Source: CAYSBA01 sp964429075 [NCBI: uncultured bacterium] (GTDB taxonomy: Bacteria > CAYSBA01). Taken from it: a DNA stretch of 8,789 bases. This document shows positions 7,301-8,789 of this stretch, piece after piece. The stretch covers positions 1-8,789 of the forward strand of contig CAYSBA010000036.1 in the NCBI GenBank assembly GCA_964429075.1, written 5' to 3'. The notes under the pieces were generated by a model that was given only the letters and a program-made list of their open reading frames with translations, made no database searches and had not been told where the DNA came from. Positions within the stretch are counted from its first letter, which is position 1. Every line of letters starts with the position of its first letter. The position numbers and the translations under genes are program-made.

Positions 7301-8789
7301 TGGAGATGGAACAAAGACAGTGTATGCAGAGTTCAAGGACAATGCGGGCAACATACTGAGTGGCCAGAGTGCAACAATAACACTTGATACACAACCACCT
7401 TCTAACACCCTGATACAGCTTCAGGGTGGTAGCGAATATACCAACAAGATAAGTGGTATTCTGCTTGAGGTATTCAGTGATTCTACAGCAAGGTATGTGA
7501 AGGTTTTGCCTGCTGACGATGACAATTCAGGTACAAACGATGTTACATCGATCAGCTACAATGGAACAACCTACAACACTAATGACTGGATTCCGCTTGT
7601 ATTGACAGAAGGTAATCCTCATAAATTTTTCATAGATTTTGAGAGCACAACAAACGCTGTAAGGAGTGTTTATCTGGTTGTCTCTGATCAGGCAGGGAAT
7701 ACCACTCAGTTAATAATGGACAGTATTAATGTGGATACACAGTCTCCAGATTCAGGTACTGTAACAATTAACGAAGGTGCAAATTATACAAACAACCAGT
7801 ATGTTACAATAAGTCTATCCAATTCATCGAGCGATGTTGTAAGTATGCAGGTTGCCTGTGATGGTACTGTTGATACTGAGCCCATAATATCTTTTATGCC
7901 TACCTACACCTGTATACTTCCAGCAGGGGATGGCACAAAAACTGTAGCTGTGTACTTTTTTGACAGGGCAGGGAACAGTTCGGATGCAGATAGTAATCAG
8001 ACAGGCAATCAGCCCACTACCAGTACGATCGTACTCGATACAACTCCACCCCAGCCTCCAAAGATTGTAACACAACATGGTGTTACGAACTCTTCTTCTA
8101 TATGTGTAGAATTGTTCCAGGATATAAGCTCTACTGATGTAAATTTTGATACATACGAAGTCAAAGGTGGTTCAAATACTAATGACTGGACTTCAAAGAG
8201 TTTTGATTGTGGATCTAATAATTTAGGTTTTACCTTTAATTTAACTGATGATGGAGATTATAGGCTATTTGTAAGAGGAAAAGATAAAGCAGGAAATGTA
8301 AGTAGTTATGATATGGTGAGTATTACAAAAGATACAAAAGCACCAGACTCACCTATGTTAAGTGTTGAATCTGCTGATGAAAAGGTCTACATAAGTTGGT
8401 CGTTGCCAAGTGGTGCAGATGTCACTGATGTTAAAGGTTATCTTCTATATTATGGGTTTCCTGATGATCCAGCAAATCCCAACGAATACACAGGTTCGTT
8501 TGCAAACGAAGGGAATTCTCCTATAGATGTTGGAAATAACACTACTTTTGTACTTACAGGATTGAGTAATAAAAACGGATTTTATGTTGCAGTAGTTGCC
8601 TATGATTTTGTAACTCCGACACCTAATTTTAGCTCAATTGATATAGGACAAAATAGTGTAGCCTGTGAAGATCCAGCTGCAAGCTGTAAGTATGTGTTCC
8701 CAGATCAAATAGCATTTAAACAGGTAAATAAACTTGATTATACCTCAAATTCATCTTCAGATTTCTACATCAATGAAGACTATTTATAT
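1215..8789 (+). CDS. Giant multidomain surface lipoprotein (Ig-like, carboxypeptidase-regulatory-like and FN3-like modules; 3' end missing)
   Basis: One frame stays open for 2525 codons to the window edge. Frame was checked at each repeat boundary, and all fall on the same phase. The start at 1215 gives a signal peptide (MNKK, hydrophobic core, Cys19) followed by a linker with NPYDPDAP. Modules in order are: A1-A2 carboxypeptidase-regulatory-like (residues 43-220), Ig1-3 (221-521), B1-B4 carboxypeptidase-regulatory-like (522-857), Ig4-18 (858-2375), an FN3-like domain (about 2376-2468), then a Cys-pair linker and the start of another region. No catalytic motif is seen. Such beta-sandwich chains usually serve as extended stalks of adhesins or surface proteins, and that role is inferred here. 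After Cys19 there are 14 cysteines, all in within-domain pairs, consistent with an exported, disulfide-stabilised protein. The neighbour upstream is an exported CsgG/FlgO-like protein 17 bases away. Ligand, surface orientation and true length cannot be told. Confidence 0.92.
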   Translation, partial: MNKKVLIGLIAVAFIGFACSSDIPNSNPYDPDAPTEIQAKAKIKGKISLEEGGDLGAVEITAQDVSGKSSPVTTKPSDSGEFILELHAGIYNITFEAEGFSKKTINALSVDIGGEYDLGTVELTIARGSLSGHVVLQDASDFSGVQISVGKGGIPGGVEFNKSVFVTFSDTDGNFYIDNIPAGTYTVYTSKQDYTPGTVYNVEVTENEVHRIENDIVMIPVTAVVQIQTEAEDGSLITGARFTGKRDVTLLFNSFSNVQYMMVSQDPDFSNPDLGDTDWVLVQSQMPWTLKSEGDGLNTIYAKFKDEFGQISDVYSAEIVLDTTPPVVDRFVINNGDEYTNSQDRLVSLNIDATDPAPENNSDIETSGVDEMMISLDGTFDTETWQPYVINITQVLPEGEGEKTVWIKLKDAAGNVSEVVSDTIILDMTPPILGQDPILINRGAQKTGSLTVSLDFNVTDAEQMKVANDPGLDIPWQPFIPHMEWRLKEGDDGQRSVYAQFMDAAGNVTETVSANILLDTTSILVGRVFLEGATTFEGTVVSLINTGLTATTDTSGAFEISSIPNGTYDIEFSHDGYKKLTRSSVVLEPGTKVELPDITLQIAKGTISGQAVLSGESDHSGILVSLSVSGYQTLTDSSGNFTISDIPVGQYTVTFSKPNFNSKSVTDVTVTEDQTTVLNQVQLDPIPGTISGMVSLEGAQSFDGVNVVLSGTTTVGGNVQSTTTTDVDGSYMLSNIPAGVYTISFYKNGYVDVRVSTTLSAGEDKVLDDVTMKAARGTLEGTITLASAVDFANTIVSLTPGGYTGVTNSQGYFLIEGLPVGTYDVKMTHEGYSSLIIQGVAINQDQTTNLNSYLDPIQLAVKVGDVVINGGAAFTNSTDVMVHLEYSDAVKFMLSEDSTFSDPSLGDTSYVDFDPNMDYPFSLSSGDGQKILYAKFKLSDGTESEVISGDIILDTTPPTNESFSIDNGAEYSNDPSGKVTLNLYAYDDLSGVSQVIISSDGDFTDGVGEQTIPYTTEYSDYFLDTQTEGEKTIYVIFKDAAGNQTAPLNYTIFWDVTPPIVSSFTINNGDGYTSSPIVTLNIVSDNPGHPEDNAVSIKISNSDNFTGTEWQQLAPEINWTLLPGDGLKRVYAYFKDAAGNVTSTYLTAQIVLDTTPPDGSVVINGGNNVTNSTSVTLSLNANDNLSSKDNIKVYVSNSPSFSGVTPLLLSGNASMSWTIEGAVGQNTVYVRYEDAAGNYFDTADTINYDPDSPQNASLDIVDGDFVNHQSITLALNAVGATKMCIYGDIVNSPDCNNPANWVAYNTSYQVDLDTSSDGTKNIYAFFYDAAGNISDADGDPSNGNTPATDSVYYDSTAPTGSITVVDNSGYTNTRSVNLNLTYNDTGSGILGMEVSNDGNFSGDYISPQDSMSWLLTAGDGTKTVYLRVYDKAGNYSDFTDSTILDTQAPTNLSLTINNGDSYTHSSVVSLEIAAQDSSPMEYLISNYSTFFDKTESDYATFTSPLSISSWNLLSGEGERSVYVRIRDAAGNVAEVNGSIIVDLTPPTSPSVTIQEGGYINATPPVVTLLLSAVGADKMCIYGDLAQAVDCADPASWQAYNWKLENVTLDSTTEGTKTIYAKFKDDSGWEVGPVSASIIYDITPPTVDFTIISIDNIYNNVIPTTKNVKLEIYNLFDNEAGVDMMALYNGTTPPATLQWEPVVGIKNWTLANPDPANNYKSTVSLVLRDKAGNRTTVTQSQYVDLDAPEIIAFELNYGNDPRYTNSKNIQILLDLNDTESGTNLEYYLSEDPNYALVNPATYDPNNNVVNFTLSSGEGYKTVYLKVCSIFDGTWEGRCTETAKTIYYDPNPPVGCSATLDPSGEVNTTTLNLTLSCSDATYFMITPDDYDNSGVDDVVSVDNGNVSLSTWTSFEGYGVYSISIENLDGNKHFSVNFKDNAGNTISAPLDIYVTLDTQSPSGSFNITGVVRDFTQPKKFKQSTTTTIFSDVTLNFNVTGATYMKVSNDPSLSDATWQTYKPQMPWTLDTSSGDGTKTVYAEFKDNAGNILSGQSATITLDTQPPSNTLIQLQGGSEYTNKISGILLEVFSDSTARYVKVLPADDDNSGTNDVTSISYNGTTYNTNDWIPLVLTEGNPHKFFIDFESTTNAVRSVYLVVSDQAGNTTQLIMDSINVDTQSPDSGTVTINEGANYTNNQYVTISLSNSSSDVVSMQVACDGTVDTEPIISFMPTYTCILPAGDGTKTVAVYFFDRAGNSSDADSNQTGNQPTTSTIVLDTTPPQPPKIVTQHGVTNSSSICVELFQDISSTDVNFDTYEVKGGSNTNDWTSKSFDCGSNNLGFTFNLTDDGDYRLFVRGKDKAGNVSSYDMVSITKDTKAPDSPMLSVESADEKVYISWSLPSGADVTDVKGYLLYYGFPDDPANPNEYTGSFANEGNSPIDVGNNTTFVLTGLSNKNGFYVAVVAYDFVTPTPNFSSIDIGQNSVACEDPAASCKYVFPDQIAFKQVNKLDYTSNSSSDFYINEDYLY
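1341..1874 (+). repeat. Block A: two carboxypeptidase-regulatory-like units
   Basis: A1 (residues 43-126) begins KIKGKISLEEGGD and has SGEFILELHAGIYNITFEAEGF. A2 (127-220) begins RGSLSGHVVLQDASDFSGV and has DTDGNFYIDNIPAGTYTVY. This is the typical pattern of the CarboxypepD_reg family: x-G-x-V at the start, D-x-x-G-x-F then I-P-x-G-x-Y in the middle, and a closing strand before the next unit. These are small seven-stranded beta-sandwich domains, here non-catalytic and probably structural. The units follow each other with no linker. Confidence 0.82.
1875..2777 (+). repeat. Ig-like units 1-3
   Basis: Three bacterial Ig-like beta-sandwich units end at boundaries with Asp322 (DTTPP), Asp427 (DMTPP) and Asp519 (DTT, then interrupted). 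Units 2 and 3 contain the loop DAAGN preceded by a V-Y/W-x-x-F/L-x-D strand. Unit 1 has DEFGQ instead and carries an extra FSNPDLGDTDW segment. Unit 3 has no PP after DTT because the next carboxypeptidase-regulatory-like block starts there. Confidence 0.8.
2778..3785 (+). repeat. Block B: four carboxypeptidase-regulatory-like units
   Basis: B1 (residues 522-603) starts SILVGRVFLEGATTFEGT, B2 (604-687) KGTISGQAVLSGESDHSG, B3 (688-775) GTISGMVSLEGAQSFDGV and B4 (776-857) RGTLEGTITLASAVDFAN. Each has the D/N-x-x-G-x-F/Y turn followed by I/L-P-x-G-x-Y: IPNGTYDI, IPVGQYTV, IPAGVYTI and LPVGTYDV. Unit length is 82-88 residues. They are diverged at the DNA level, so the duplication is not recent. 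There are no cysteines and no enzymatic residues. Confidence 0.85.
3786..8339 (+). repeat. Ig-like units 4-18 (fifteen tandem units)
   Basis: Boundaries of D-x-x-x-P type have their Asp at residues 954, 1055, 1153, 1249, 1354, 1445, 1542, 1640, 1743, 1847, 1954, 2058, 2174, 2275 and 2373, spaced 91-116 apart. A typical unit runs: boundary, strand ending I-N-N-G-D-x-Y-T-N, V-x-L-x-L-x-A-x-D, a central M-x-I/V-S-x-D segment, W-x-L-x-x-G-D-G-x-K-T-V-Y-x-x-F-x-D, then D-x-A-G-N. DxAGN is present in 12 of these 15. It is replaced in unit 4 (SDGTE), unit 11 (DDSGW) and unit 13 (a Cys-bounded insert). Units 8, 11, 13, 14, 17 and 18 each hold one Cys pair. The motif style resembles the Ig-like repeats of large bacterial adhesins, where Asp residues can bind calcium. 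Calcium binding here is inference. Confidence 0.85.
8340..8618 (+). other. Fibronectin type III-like domain
   Basis: After the last Ig-like boundary (DTKAPDSP), residues 2376-2468 change pattern: KVYISWSLPSG, then VKGYLLYYG, then FVLTGLSNKNGFYVAVVAYD. A Trp in strand B, a Tyr-rich strand C and an L-T-G-L followed by Y-V-A-V-V-A-Y-D strand F are the FN3 hallmarks. It seems to be the only FN3-like copy in the window and may act as a spacer between the Ig array and the next domain. Confidence 0.75.
8619..8789 (+). other. Cys-pair linker and start of an unidentified C-terminal region
   Basis: Residues after the FN3-like domain contain Cys2484 and Cys2491 (spacing CX6C) within ACEDPAASCKY, then a stretch ending DFYINEDYLY at the window edge. 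The aromatic Y-L-Y ending after a short polar turn looks like the first strand of a beta-propeller blade of the LVIVD/kelch type, but too little is visible to call it. The frame is still open at the last base. Confidence 0.45.

Overview
This window is almost entirely coding on the + strand and holds two genes, both cut by the window edges. It suggests a diderm (Gram-negative-type) bacterium, because it encodes an exported CsgG/FlgO-like protein followed by a very large lipoprotein-like surface protein. The DNA is moderately AT-rich, Arg is mostly AGA/AGG and Ile is often ATA. Together with the 'NPYDPDAP' linker after the lipid-attachment Cys, this loosely recalls deltaproteobacterial/myxobacterial-type lineages, but the taxonomic guess is weak and comes from memory, not a search.

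Layout: positions 1-1197 are the 3' part of a gene that begins upstream. It encodes the end of a signal peptide, an extremely Lys-rich linker, a CsgG/FlgO-like alpha/beta domain and a C-terminal DUF5683-like membrane region with a PGWGQ motif. After a 17-base gap with a GGAG ribosome binding site, a single reading frame runs from 1215 to the last base (8789) without a stop: at least 2525 residues.

The giant protein is a mosaic of beta-sandwich modules in the order: lipoprotein signal peptide; two carboxypeptidase-regulatory-like units (A1-A2); three Ig-like units (Ig1-3); four more carboxypeptidase-regulatory-like units (B1-B4); fifteen Ig-like units (Ig4-18); one fibronectin type III-like domain; then a Cys-pair linker and the start of something further that leaves the window. 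The Ig-like units run 91-116 residues and are marked by a D-T-T-P-P-type boundary and a D-x-A-G-N loop.

The two genes are probably co-transcribed. A plausible reading is a cell-surface stalk or adhesin-like lipoprotein with an envelope protein made alongside it, but no sequence evidence shows that one exports or anchors the other. No RNA gene, mobile element, CRISPR array, internal promoter or terminator was recognised, and there is no gene-free stretch longer than 17 bases.
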